Positions 28,177-35,933 of a DNA stretch of 64,000 bases are shown here, piece by piece (position 1 is the stretch's first letter; every line of letters starts with the position of its first letter). Position numbers and translations under genes: made by a program. The notes under the pieces are model-generated. The model saw only the letters and a program-made list of their open reading frames with translations, was not told where the DNA came from and did no database searches. The DNA is taken from NCBI RefSeq assembly GCF_004801305.1, contig NZ_SSOD01000009.1, forward strand, positions 97,949-161,948. Direction: 5' to 3'. The stretch is from Pseudothauera rhizosphaerae. Its GTDB lineage: Bacteria > Pseudomonadota > Gammaproteobacteria > Burkholderiales > Rhodocyclaceae.

Positions 28177-28616
28177 TTCTTCTTCCCCTTTTCCTTGCCG
28201 CGGCCGCGGTCGAGCGGCTGCCCGGCCTTTTCCCACTCGTAGATGCCGCCGCGCAGGTTGTAGAGCTTTTCGAAGCCGGCCTTCCTGAGCGTCGACACGG
28301 CGCCGGCCGAGCGCGCGCCGCTGGCGCAGCACAGGATCAGCGGGAGGTCGCGCAGTTTGTCCAGTTCGCCCTTGCGGCGCTCCAGGTCGCCGAGCGGGAT
28401 GTGGCGGGCGTTGGGGATGTGGCCGCGGGCGTATTCGCCCTCGTCGCGCACGTCCACCACCACCGCGTCCTCGCGGTTGATCAGCAGGGTGGCCTGGATC
28501 GGCGACAGCAGCGACTTGTCGGCCTTGGTCCGGATCGTCTCGATCAGCAGCCAGCTTCCGGAGGCCACGGCCAGCGCGGCCCAGTGCCAGTTTTGCTGCA
28601 GGAATTCCACTTGCAT
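28173..28616 (-). CDS. Membrane-anchored rhodanese-like protein
   Basis: The 147-aa protein has an N-terminal hydrophobic helix (about 11-27, WAALAVASGSWLLIETI) and one rhodanese domain (about 38-135): AVVVDVRDEGEYARGHIPNA and the active loop CCASGARSAG with the reactive cysteine at about 97, then YNLRGGIYEWEKAGQPL. Rhodaneses carry persulfide sulfur; family members of this size are often called YibN-like. The tail is Lys/Gly-rich. Start ATG 28616 has GGAG upstream. It follows an ArsR gene with persulfide-sensor-like cysteines and overlaps grxC. Confidence 0.88.
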   Translation of the reverse strand: MQVEFLQQNWHWAALAVASGSWLLIETIRTKADKSLLSPIQATLLINREDAVVVDVRDEGEYARGHIPNARHIPLGDLERRKGELDKLRDLPLILCCASGARSAGAVSTLRKAGFEKLYNLRGGIYEWEKAGQPLDRGRGKEKGKKK

Positions 28617-28696
28617 GTTGCTCCGTTGAAGGTTGGTGAGAGGCGTGGTGAATAGAGCCGGCCGGCCCGGCGGGGATGCGGCGTCCTGCCCGCGGC

Positions 28697-29023
28697 TCAG
28701 GCGCCCGGCTTGTCGCTGCAGAACACCTCGCGCATCAGCCCGATGAGCTGCAGGGTGCGCTGGTCGCCGACGCGGTAGTACACCCGGTTGGCGTCCTTGC
28801 GGGTCTGCAGCACGCCCTTGTCCCGCAGGATGGCGAGATGCTGGGAGATGTTGCTCTGCGAGGTACCCACCGCATCGACGATGTCCTGCACGCACACCTC
28901 GGTGTCGCCGAGCACGCACAGGATCTTCAGGCGCAGCGGATGGGCGATGGCCTTCAGCGCCCGGGCGGCGGTCTCGATGTGCTCGTGCCTGTCGATGAGC
29001 GTGAAGATTGCGTCTTTGTTCAC
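28697..29023 (-). CDS. ArsR family regulator, persulfide-sensor-like
   Basis: The 108-aa winged-helix protein has the ArsR core ALKAIAHPLRLKILCVLGD, HTH VQDIVDAVGTSQSNISQHLA and wing KDANRVYYRVGD. Cysteines lie at 36 (LKILCVL), 44 (EVCVQD) and 102 (REVFCSD). Cys36 and Cys102 match the two-cysteine placement of the persulfide/sulfide-responsive SqrR/BigR/YgaV group rather than the CxC metal site of ArsR/SmtB. The start is GTG 29023; an open frame reaches 29098 but crosses the likely promoter. The rhodanese gene lies 80 bp downstream on the same strand. Confidence 0.85.
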   Translation of the reverse strand: MNKDAIFTLIDRHEHIETAARALKAIAHPLRLKILCVLGDTEVCVQDIVDAVGTSQSNISQHLAILRDKGVLQTRKDANRVYYRVGDQRTLQLIGLMREVFCSDKPGA

Positions 29024-29050
29024 GATGGTCCGCGGAGAGCGAAAGGACCT

Positions 29051-29056
29051 AGTATA
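29051..29056 (-). promoter_or_regulatory. Possible -10 box of the arsR operon
   Basis: TATACT on the minus strand lies 28 bp before the GTG start of the ArsR gene, in an A/T-rich spot of an otherwise GC-rich region. No good -35 was seen. The same A/T-rich stretch (TATAAAATAAT on the plus strand) could also serve gpmA, 95 bp away. Confidence 0.35.
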
Positions 29057-29151
29057 AAATAATGCGCCGGATTCTTGCGTGACCGTTCGGTACTGCATGC
29101 CGTCGTCCGCTCCGTTCCCGCCAACCCATTTTCTCCGGATTTCGAACGCAC

Positions 29152-29901
29152 ATGTACAAGATCGTTCTGCTTCGCCATGGCGAGTCCACCTGGAACAAGG
29201 AAAACCGCTTCACCGGCTGGACCGACGTGGACCTCACCGAGAAGGGCGTCGAGGAGGCGCACGCCGCCGGCCAGTTGCTCAAACGCGAAGGCTATGCGTT
29301 CGACGTGGCGTTCACCTCCGTGCTCAAGCGGGCGAACAAGACGCTCAACATCGTGCTCGAGGAACTCGATGCGTTGTGGCTGCCGGTGGAACATTCCTGG
29401 CGCCTCAACGAGCGCCACTACGGCGCGCTGCAGGGCCTCAACAAGGCCGAGACTGCGGCCAAGTACGGCGACGACCAGGTGCTGGTCTGGCGCCGTTCCT
29501 ACGATACCCCGCCGTCCCCGCTGGGTGACGACGACCCGCGCTTGAACTGGAACGACCCCCGCTACGCTTCGCTGCCGCGGGCGCAATTCCCGCGCACCGA
29601 ATGCCTGAAGGACACCGTGGCGCGCGTGGTGCCGTACTGGGAAACCGTCATCGTGCCGCAGATCCTGTCCGGCCGCCGGCTGCTGATCGCCGCTCACGGC
29701 AACAGCCTGCGCGCGCTGATCAAGTATCTGGACAAGATTTCCGACAGCGACATCGTCGGCCTCAACATCCCCACCGCCCAGCCGCTGGTCTATGAGCTGG
29801 ATGCCGATCTGCGTCCGCTCAAGAGCTACTACCTGGCCGACGAGGACACCATCCGTGCCGCGCAGGCCGCGGTCGCCAGCCAGGGCAAGGCCAAGGGCTG
29901 A
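29152..29901 (+). CDS. gpmA: 2,3-bisphosphoglycerate-dependent phosphoglycerate mutase
   Basis: The 249-aa enzyme interconverts 3- and 2-phosphoglycerate in glycolysis. The phosphohistidine signature is [20 protein letters not shown] (about 5-24), followed by [21 protein letters not shown] and the second catalytic histidine in [17 protein letters not shown]. Length is standard for the dPGM type. It is divergent from arsR and 20 bp upstream of the envC-like gene. Confidence 0.97.
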   Translation: MYKIVLLRHGESTWNKENRFTGWTDVDLTEKGVEEAHAAGQLLKREGYAFDVAFTSVLKRANKTLNIVLEELDALWLPVEHSWRLNERHYGALQGLNKAETAAKYGDDQVLVWRRSYDTPPSPLGDDDPRLNWNDPRYASLPRAQFPRTECLKDTVARVVPYWETVIVPQILSGRRLLIAAHGNSLRALIKYLDKISDSDIVGLNIPTAQPLVYELDADLRPLKSYYLADEDTIRAAQAAVASQGKAKG

Positions 29902-29921
29902 ACCGCCGCCGGGCGCACCGC

Positions 29922-31211
29922 ATGCCGACCTCCGGCCATATGCTGCGCGCGGCCTGCGCCGCGCTCTTGCTGGGGCTGCTGCCGGCCGGTGGCGTGCTGG
30001 CGGACCCCACGGCCGAGGCCGAACAGCGGCGCGCCGACCTGGACGAGGTCAAGCAGCGCATCCGCGAGCTGCAGAAGGAGATCGCCGCCACCGAGCAGTC
30101 CCACAGCGGGGCCACGGCCGCGCTGGTGGAAGCCGAGCGCTCGGTGTCGCGGCTGCAGCGCCGGCTGCGCCAACTCGCCGGCGAGCGTGTCGAAGCGGAG
30201 CGCGCGCTGGCCCGCCTGGAGCGCGAACGGACCGAAGTCGAGGCGCGCATCGCGGCACGCCAGACCGAGCTGGCCGACTGGCTGCGGCGGCACTACATGT
30301 ACGGCGGCGCCGACGGCGTGGCGCCCTTTCTTTCCGCGCGCGATCCCAACCAGATCGCGCGCGATGCGCACTATCTGGAACACCTGGGCCGTGCGCGGCT
30401 GGCACTGATCGACGAGCTGCGCGGCGATCTGCGCGAGAAGGCCGAGCTTGCCGCGGCCGAGAGCGCCCGCCGCGACCGCCTCGCCGCGCTGGAGACCGAA
30501 CAGCAGGAACGCCGCACCGAACTGCAGGCCATGCAGGAGACGCGCAAGCGCGCGGTGGCCGAACTGGCCGCGCAACTGCAGGGGCAACGCAAGGAGGTCG
30601 CCACGCTGCGCCAGGACGAGCAGCGCCTGGGACGCCTGGTCGAGGCCCTGGCGCGGGCCGCCAGGGCGCAGGAGCGTGCGCGCGAGCAGGCTGCGGCGCG
30701 GGCGGCGGCACAGCAGCGTTCGTCCTCGGGGGCGGTGGCCACGCCGGGGCGTTCCGCCGAGCCGGTGGTGGGCCGGGTCAACCAGGCCGCGGGGCCGTCG
30801 GCGGGCAACGTGGCTTTCGACAAACTGCGCGGCAAACTGCGTTTTCCCGTGCGCGGCGAACTGGTTGGACGCTTCGGCGCTCCAAGGGCGGAAGGCGGCA
30901 CGACGTGGCGCGGCGTGTTCATCCGCGCCGCCGGCGGTGCGGACGTGCGGGCGGTGGCCGCGGGCGAGGTGGTGTATTCGGACTGGCTGAGGGGTTTCGG
31001 CAACCTGATCATCATCGACCACGGGCGCGGCTACCTCACCGTCTATGGCAACAATGACGCGTTGCTGAAGGTCGTGGGCGATCCGGTGGCCGGCGGCGAT
31101 CCCATCGCCAGCGTGGGCACCAGCGGGGGCGGTGCGGAAACGGGTTTATACTTCGAAATCCGCCATGAAGGCAGGCCGGTGGACCCCCTGCAGTGGGTCA
31201 GGCTCGACTGA
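29922..31211 (+). CDS. EnvC-like murein hydrolase activator (degenerate M23/LytM)
   Basis: The 429-aa protein has a signal peptide (MLRAACAALLLGLLPAGGVLA), long coiled coils (about 35-110 and 165-265, rich in Glu, Arg and Ala heptads) and a C-terminal LytM fold (about 305-428, FPVRGELVGRFGAPRAEGGT to HEGRPVDPLQWVRLD). Zinc ligands of active M23 peptidases are missing: the first motif reads WRGVFIRAAGG with no His or Asp, and the last reads GLYFEIRH with no HxH. This is the EnvC pattern, a periplasmic activator of amidases at the septum. The carboxy-terminal protease gene follows 41 bp downstream, as in many proteobacteria. Confidence 0.88.
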   Translation: MPTSGHMLRAACAALLLGLLPAGGVLADPTAEAEQRRADLDEVKQRIRELQKEIAATEQSHSGATAALVEAERSVSRLQRRLRQLAGERVEAERALARLERERTEVEARIAARQTELADWLRRHYMYGGADGVAPFLSARDPNQIARDAHYLEHLGRARLALIDELRGDLREKAELAAAESARRDRLAALETEQQERRTELQAMQETRKRAVAELAAQLQGQRKEVATLRQDEQRLGRLVEALARAARAQERAREQAAARAAAQQRSSSGAVATPGRSAEPVVGRVNQAAGPSAGNVAFDKLRGKLRFPVRGELVGRFGAPRAEGGTTWRGVFIRAAGGADVRAVAAGEVVYSDWLRGFGNLIIIDHGRGYLTVYGNNDALLKVVGDPVAGGDPIASVGTSGGGAETGLYFEIRHEGRPVDPLQWVRLD

Positions 31212-31252
31212 GGTGAAAGGTTAACGACGGCGGGTTCGCCGCGGGAGTTTAC

Positions 31253-32617
31253 ATGCGTAGCAAGCTTCAGAATTTCGGACTCATCCTGACCGGCGTGTTC
31301 GCCGGCGTGCTGATCAGCCTCAACTTTTCCGCCAATGCCGACAGGGTCGCGCCGGCGCCGCTGCCAGTGGAGGAGTTGCGCGCCTTCGCCGACGTGTTCA
31401 ACGCCATCAAGCAGGGCTACGTCGAGCCGGTGGAAGACAAGAAGCTGATCACCCATGCGATCAGCGGCATGCTGTCGGGCCTTGATCCGCATTCGGCCTA
31501 TCTCGACGCCGAGGCCTTCAAGGAACTGCAGGTGGGCACCCAGGGCGAGTTCGGCGGGCTGGGCATCGAGGTCGGCATGGAAGACGGTTTCGTCAAGGTC
31601 ATCTCGCCGATCGAGGACACCCCGGCCTTCCGCGCCGGCGTGCAGGCGGGCGACCTGATCGTCAAGCTCGACGACACCCCGGTCAAGGGCATGACGCTCA
31701 ACGACGCGGTCAAGCGCATGCGCGGCAAGCCCAACACCCGCATCACGCTCACCATCATGCGCAAGGGCGAGACCGCGCCCATCGTGCTCACGCTGACCCG
31801 CGAGGTGATCAAGGTGCGCAGCGTGCGCTCCAGCGTCGTCGAGCCGGGCTACGGCTACGTGCGCGTGGCCCAGTTCCAGGAGAGCACCGCCTCCAACCTG
31901 GTCGAACACCTGGACAAGCTGGCCAAGGAAGGCCCGCTCAAGGGCCTGGTGCTCGACCTGCGCAACGATCCGGGCGGCCTGCTGCACGGCGCGGTGGGGG
32001 TGGCGGGAGCCTTCCTGCCGGCCAACACCCTGGTGGTATCCACCGACGGGCGCACCGAGGATGCCAAGCGCGAATACCGCGTGGTGCCGGAAGACTACCT
32101 GCGCGGCCGGCGCGACGACTTCCTGCGCACCTTGCCCGCCGAAATCCGCGACGTGCCCATGGTGGTGCTGGTCAATGCCGGTTCCGCCTCCGCGTCCGAG
32201 ATCGTCGCCGGGGCCCTGCAGGATCACAAGCGCGCGGTGGTGATGGGCACGCAGACCTTCGGCAAGGGCTCGGTGCAGACCATCCTGCCGCTCAACGCCA
32301 ACACCGCGATCAAGCTCACCACGGCGCGCTACTACACGCCGAGCGGGCGTTCCATCCAGGCCAAGGGCATCGAGCCGGACATCATCGTCGAGGAGACCGC
32401 CAACGGTTCCTCGCGCCGCGTCCGCGAGGCCGACCTGCAGGGGCATCTGGAGAACGACCGTGTGCCGGAGGTGCCCGCGCAGACGCCGGCCGAAAACGGT
32501 CCCGCCGGGCAGGAAGAGGTGCCGCCGCGTTTCGAGATGGGCGGCAAGGACGACTACCAGCTCACCCAGGCGATCAGCCTGCTGAAGGGCCTGCAGATCG
32601 TCCAGAACAAAAAATAG
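31253..32617 (+). CDS. ctpA: S41 family C-terminal processing peptidase
   Basis: The 454-aa protein has an N-terminal membrane anchor or signal (LILTGVFAGVLISLNFSANA), a PDZ domain (about 95-175; FGGLGIEVGMEDGFVKVISP) and an S41 protease domain with the catalytic serine in NAGSASASEIVAGAL and the lysine in TFGKGSVQTILPL. Such enzymes trim periplasmic proteins and control cell-wall hydrolases. Start ATG 31253 is sound. The location between an EnvC-like activator and an unknown protein suggests a cell-wall module. Confidence 0.94.
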   Translation: MRSKLQNFGLILTGVFAGVLISLNFSANADRVAPAPLPVEELRAFADVFNAIKQGYVEPVEDKKLITHAISGMLSGLDPHSAYLDAEAFKELQVGTQGEFGGLGIEVGMEDGFVKVISPIEDTPAFRAGVQAGDLIVKLDDTPVKGMTLNDAVKRMRGKPNTRITLTIMRKGETAPIVLTLTREVIKVRSVRSSVVEPGYGYVRVAQFQESTASNLVEHLDKLAKEGPLKGLVLDLRNDPGGLLHGAVGVAGAFLPANTLVVSTDGRTEDAKREYRVVPEDYLRGRRDDFLRTLPAEIRDVPMVVLVNAGSASASEIVAGALQDHKRAVVMGTQTFGKGSVQTILPLNANTAIKLTTARYYTPSGRSIQAKGIEPDIIVEETANGSSRRVREADLQGHLENDRVPEVPAQTPAENGPAGQEEVPPRFEMGGKDDYQLTQAISLLKGLQIVQNKK

Positions 32618-32644
32618 GGTCTGAGCCGCGGGGGAGGGCGATCG

Positions 32645-33094
32645 ATGCGTCGGGAAACCGCCTACAAGCTGGCCGGCCGGCAGCACGACCATCCGGTCGT
32701 CGGCGCGGGCATCCGCAAGGAGCGCGAACTGCGCTTCAAGGCCCTGCCGCCGGGCCAGGTGGAGGCGGCCTTCCGTTCGCTGTGCCTGCTCAAGGGGCTG
32801 CAGGTCGAGCGGCGCGCCAACCCGTTGGCGCTCACGGTGCGCTACTCGGTGCTCGATTACTCGCTGGAGACCATCGAGGATGCCCTGCACGAGGCCGGCT
32901 TCGAGCTCGACAACACGCTGTACATGAAGCTGGTGCGGGCGCTGGTGTATTTCTGTGAGGAAACCCAGCGCCACAACCTCGCGTCGCCCGAGCGCCTGAT
33001 CAAGCAGTCGAACGAGGTCTACATCCAGGCCTGGAATCACCACCAGCACGGCGACCACGACGACGCGCCGCCGGAGCTGCGCGAATACAAGTGA
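32645..33094 (+). CDS. Conserved hypothetical protein, 149 aa
   Basis: A soluble protein without signal peptide, starting MRRETAYKLAGRQHDHPVVG, with a ferredoxin-fold-like stretch (RFKALPPGQVEAAFRSLCLL, LTVRYSVLDYSLETIEDALHEAGFEL) that recalls heavy-metal-associated domains without the CxxC, then a helical part ending in NHHQHGDHDDAPPELREYK, a His/Asp-rich tail. No function is known to me. It lies 27 bp after ctpA and 38 bp before moeB, so it is probably cotranscribed. Confidence 0.75.
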   Translation: MRRETAYKLAGRQHDHPVVGAGIRKERELRFKALPPGQVEAAFRSLCLLKGLQVERRANPLALTVRYSVLDYSLETIEDALHEAGFELDNTLYMKLVRALVYFCEETQRHNLASPERLIKQSNEVYIQAWNHHQHGDHDDAPPELREYK

Positions 33095-33132
33095 AGGGAG
33101 CGGCCGCTGCGGCGCCGCGTCCAACCCCCGCC

Positions 33133-33882
33133 ATGAACGACGACCAGCTCCTGCGCTACAGCCGCCACATCCTGTTGCCGGAAATCGGCGTCGAGGGGCA
33201 GGAGGCCATCCTGGGCGCCCGCGTGCTGGTGATCGGCGCCGGCGGGCTCGGTTCGCCGGCGGCCATGTACCTGGCCGCGGCCGGCGTCGGCACGCTGGTG
33301 CTGGCCGACGGCGACACGGTGGATCTGACCAATCTGCAGCGCCAGATCCTGCACAGCGAAGCCGGCGTGGGGCGGTCCAAGGTCGAATCGGGGCGGGAAA
33401 CGCTGCACCGCCTCAACCCGCAGGTGCGCGTCGAGGCGCTGGCGGCCCGGCTGGAAGGCGCGGCGCTCGACGAGCAGGTGGCCGCGGCCGACGTGGTGCT
33501 CGACTGTTCGGACAACTTCGCCACCCGGCACGCCGTCAACCGCGCCTGCGTGCGCCACCGCCGGCCGCTGGTCTCCGGCGCGGCGATCCGCTTCGACGGC
33601 CAGGTGGCGGTGTTCGACCGGCGCCGTGGCGATGGGCCCTGCTACAACTGCCTGTTCCCCGAGGGGCTGGAAGTGGAGGAGGTGCGCTGCGCGGTGATGG
33701 GCGTGTTCGCGCCGGTGGTCGGCATGGTCGGCACCACCCAGGCGGCCGAGGCGCTGAAGCTCATCGTCGGTTGCGGCCACACGCTCGACGGCCGGCTGCT
33801 GCTGCTCGACGGACTGGGCATGGAGTGGCGCAGCGTTGGTCTGGTGCGCGATCCCGGCTGTGGGGTGTGCGCGGCGGGCTAG
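33133..33882 (+). CDS. moeB: MoeB/ThiF-type adenylyltransferase
   Basis: The 249-aa E1-like enzyme activates the C-terminus of a ubiquitin-fold sulfur carrier (MoaD or ThiS) by adenylation. It starts DDQLLRYSRHILLPEIGVEG, with the ATP loop LVIGAGGLGSPAAMYLAAAG (about 34-53), DTVDLTNLQRQILH, the DCSDNFATRHAVNRAC stretch, and two CxxC zinc pairs (CYNC and CGVC). MoeB and ThiF cannot be separated by sequence in betaproteobacteria; one protein may serve both molybdopterin and thiamin. ATG 33133 is favoured over GTG 33091. Confidence 0.9.
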   Translation: MNDDQLLRYSRHILLPEIGVEGQEAILGARVLVIGAGGLGSPAAMYLAAAGVGTLVLADGDTVDLTNLQRQILHSEAGVGRSKVESGRETLHRLNPQVRVEALAARLEGAALDEQVAAADVVLDCSDNFATRHAVNRACVRHRRPLVSGAAIRFDGQVAVFDRRRGDGPCYNCLFPEGLEVEEVRCAVMGVFAPVVGMVGTTQAAEALKLIVGCGHTLDGRLLLLDGLGMEWRSVGLVRDPGCGVCAAG

Positions 33883-33897
33883 CGTCCATCCTTGATG

Positions 33898-33928
33898 CCA
33901 TTACACGCTCTGCGCGAACGTGAAATGG
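33898..33928. terminator. Hairpin between convergent moeB and esterase genes
   Basis: CCATTACACG pairs with CGTGAAATGG (one mismatched pair) around an 11-nt loop in the 55-bp convergent gap. There is no T tract, so it may be only a Rho-independent-like or 3'-stabilising structure. Confidence 0.35.
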
Positions 33929-33937
33929 TGTGGAAAT

Positions 33938-34963
33938 TCAGACGCGCTGCAAATGCGCGGGCGCGTTGCCCAGGAAGAACCGGAGGCCGTCATGGATGGA
34001 TGGCCCCAGCATGGAGGGGTGTGATTCATCGGCAAAGCGATGAAAGAACACCTCCAGGCCGTCGATGCGGGCAAGCCGGCGGGCGCTGTCCAGGATGTCC
34101 GGGCCGGGTTCGCCGGTGCCAGTCTGTTGTTGTTTACTCTGCTCGGAGGAGCGCTCGATCAGCAGCCGTGATGGCTGCGCCAGGCGGTCTCCGGCGGCCC
34201 GCACGCCTGCCAGGAAGGCGGCTTCCTCGTGCAGGATGGAACCGCCGTTCCACCAGATGGAGGGGTCCGCCGCAATCCAGGTATCGAACATCCGCGGGCG
34301 GGTGTACAGGGCATGCAAGGCCAGCAGGCCACCCAGCGAGTGGCCGAACAGGGCCTGTCGCCGCATGTCGACGGCAACACGCCTTGCGATGGCCGGGCGC
34401 AGGTCGTGCTCGATGAAATCCAGAAAAATATCCTGTCCGCCGGTCCTGATTGCGCTGCGCCCTCCGCGTAGATGCTCGCTGGCGGTGGGTGGCGTGAGGT
34501 CGAAATAACGGCGTTCCACGTCGAAACGCACATTGGCCGGATAGCCGATACCCACCAGGACCACCTGCCGCGCGGCCCCTTGCGGGTCGCTGCGCTGGAT
34601 GGCTTGCAGCGCATGCCACGCCAGCGGAAAGCTGGCATTGCCGTCGAGCAGATGGATGACCGGGCAGCCCCGGGCGGGCGGCTTCTCTTGCGGCCATGCC
34701 ACGTGGATGCGCCAGGGCTCGCCCGCGTGGCGCGAGCTGCCCAGCAGGAACTGCTCCACCCGTTCATGGCGGATCTGTTCCGGCGGCAACCCGGCCTGCC
34801 GGCGCGGCCGGTCGTCGGGCGCGGCGGTGCCGGCCGGGTCTTGCCGCGGCGTTGCCGCCTGCTGCGCCCGTGCCAGGGTCGAACCCGCCATTGCCGCCAG
34901 CCCCAGTATGGCCGTGCGGCGGCTGATGCGGCGGGACATCCGGATGGATACGTTCTTTGGCAT
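33938..34963 (-). CDS. Tat-exported alpha/beta hydrolase, siderophore-esterase-like (paralog 1)
   Basis: The 341-aa protein has a twin-arginine signal (RRISRRTAILGLAAMAGSTL) and an esterase-D/IroE-like hydrolase domain: VIHLLDGNASFPLAWHALQA, VLVGIGYPANVRFDVERRYF and nucleophile elbow ALFGHSLGGLLALHAL (Ser near 220). Proteins of this family (IroE, PfeE) cut ester backbones of tri-catecholate siderophores in the periplasm. It is closely similar to the next gene upstream, a tandem duplication. It lies 3 bp downstream of that gene at the end of a fecI-fecR-receptor operon, supporting a role in ferric-siderophore use. The exact siderophore is unknown. Confidence 0.82.
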   Translation of the reverse strand: MPKNVSIRMSRRISRRTAILGLAAMAGSTLARAQQAATPRQDPAGTAAPDDRPRRQAGLPPEQIRHERVEQFLLGSSRHAGEPWRIHVAWPQEKPPARGCPVIHLLDGNASFPLAWHALQAIQRSDPQGAARQVVLVGIGYPANVRFDVERRYFDLTPPTASEHLRGGRSAIRTGGQDIFLDFIEHDLRPAIARRVAVDMRRQALFGHSLGGLLALHALYTRPRMFDTWIAADPSIWWNGGSILHEEAAFLAGVRAAGDRLAQPSRLLIERSSEQSKQQQTGTGEPGPDILDSARRLARIDGLEVFFHRFADESHPSMLGPSIHDGLRFFLGNAPAHLQRV

Positions 34964-34966
34964 CCG

Positions 34967-35929
34967 TCAAAGCCTTTGCGCGCCTTGTGGCACCTGGCCC
35001 ACGGCAAAGAGCACCGCGTCGGCCGCGGCCGGCCCGAACAGCGATCCATGGGTCTCTCCCGCCACGTTCCGGTGCCACATCTGCAAGCCGTCCAGGCCCG
35101 CCAGGCTGGCGGCAGGGGTCTGACGATCGGCGCGTTCCGCGTCGCCGCCGGAGTTTTCCACCAGCAATCGCAGCGGGCTGGCGAGCTTGCCGCCCGCCGC
35201 CCGCACGCCTGCCAGGAAAGCCGCCTGTTCCTGCAGCGCCGAAGAGCCGTTCCACCAGAAGGAGGGATCGGTGGCCACGTAGTTCCGGAACAGTTCGGGC
35301 CGGGTGTAGAGCACATGCATGGTGAACAGGCCGCCGAGGGAATGGCCGAACAGGGTTTGCTGGCGCGCGTCGATGGGCAAGCGCCGGGCAACGGCTTCAC
35401 GGACCTGCTGCGCCAGGAAGTCCAGAAACACCTGCCGCCCGCCGGTGGCCAGATCGACGCTGCGCGCACGGCGGAATTCCTCCGCCGTGTAGGGGGTGAA
35501 GTCGTGGTAGCGCCGCGGCGTGTCGATGCGCAGGCCGGACGGGTAGCCGATGCCCACCAGCGCCAGTTGGTCCAGCGTTCCGGCCAATTCCGGGCGCGCC
35601 GTGCGCAGCGCGGCCAGGGCGTGCCAGGCCAGCGGGAAGCTGGCATTGCCGTCGAGCAGGTAGAGCGCCCGATACCCCGCCGCCGGTGCCGCGCCGCGCG
35701 GCCGGGCCAGATGGATCTGCCACGGCTCGCCGTTGTGTGCGGGGCTGTTGAGCGCGAACGATTCCACCCGCTCATCGACGATGGTTTCGGCTGGCGTCTG
35801 GCTGGCGCGGCGCGGCGGTTCGGGGCGTTCGCCTGCTTCAGCGGCCAGCGCCCGCGCTACCGGCAGCAGCGCCAGTGCGGACAATCCCAGCAATGTGCCG
35901 CGCCGCTTGTAAAGGTCGGGATGTGTCAT
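34967..35929 (-). CDS. Tat-type exported alpha/beta hydrolase, siderophore-esterase-like (paralog 2)
   Basis: The 320-aa protein begins with a short twin-arginine-like signal (YKRRGTLLGLSALALLPVAR) and shares with its neighbour LYLLDGNASFPLAWHALAAL, LVGIGYPSGLRIDTPRRYHD, the elbow TLFGHSLGGLFTMHVLYTRP and the ATDPSFWWNGS stretch with the acid. It belongs to the same IroE/PfeE-like esterase group. It starts 4 bp after the TonB receptor stop. Two adjacent copies may differ in substrate (intact trimer versus linear fragments) or simply raise the dose; neither is shown by the sequence. Confidence 0.82.
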   Translation of the reverse strand: MTHPDLYKRRGTLLGLSALALLPVARALAAEAGERPEPPRRASQTPAETIVDERVESFALNSPAHNGEPWQIHLARPRGAAPAAGYRALYLLDGNASFPLAWHALAALRTARPELAGTLDQLALVGIGYPSGLRIDTPRRYHDFTPYTAEEFRRARSVDLATGGRQVFLDFLAQQVREAVARRLPIDARQQTLFGHSLGGLFTMHVLYTRPELFRNYVATDPSFWWNGSSALQEQAAFLAGVRAAGGKLASPLRLLVENSGGDAERADRQTPAASLAGLDGLQMWHRNVAGETHGSLFGPAAADAVLFAVGQVPQGAQRL

Positions 35930-35933
35930 GTTT

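Noticed and set aside
31043..33124. Open frame of 693 codons on the minus strand
   Set aside because: Antisense to envC, ctpA and the 149-aa gene; composition is shadow-like.
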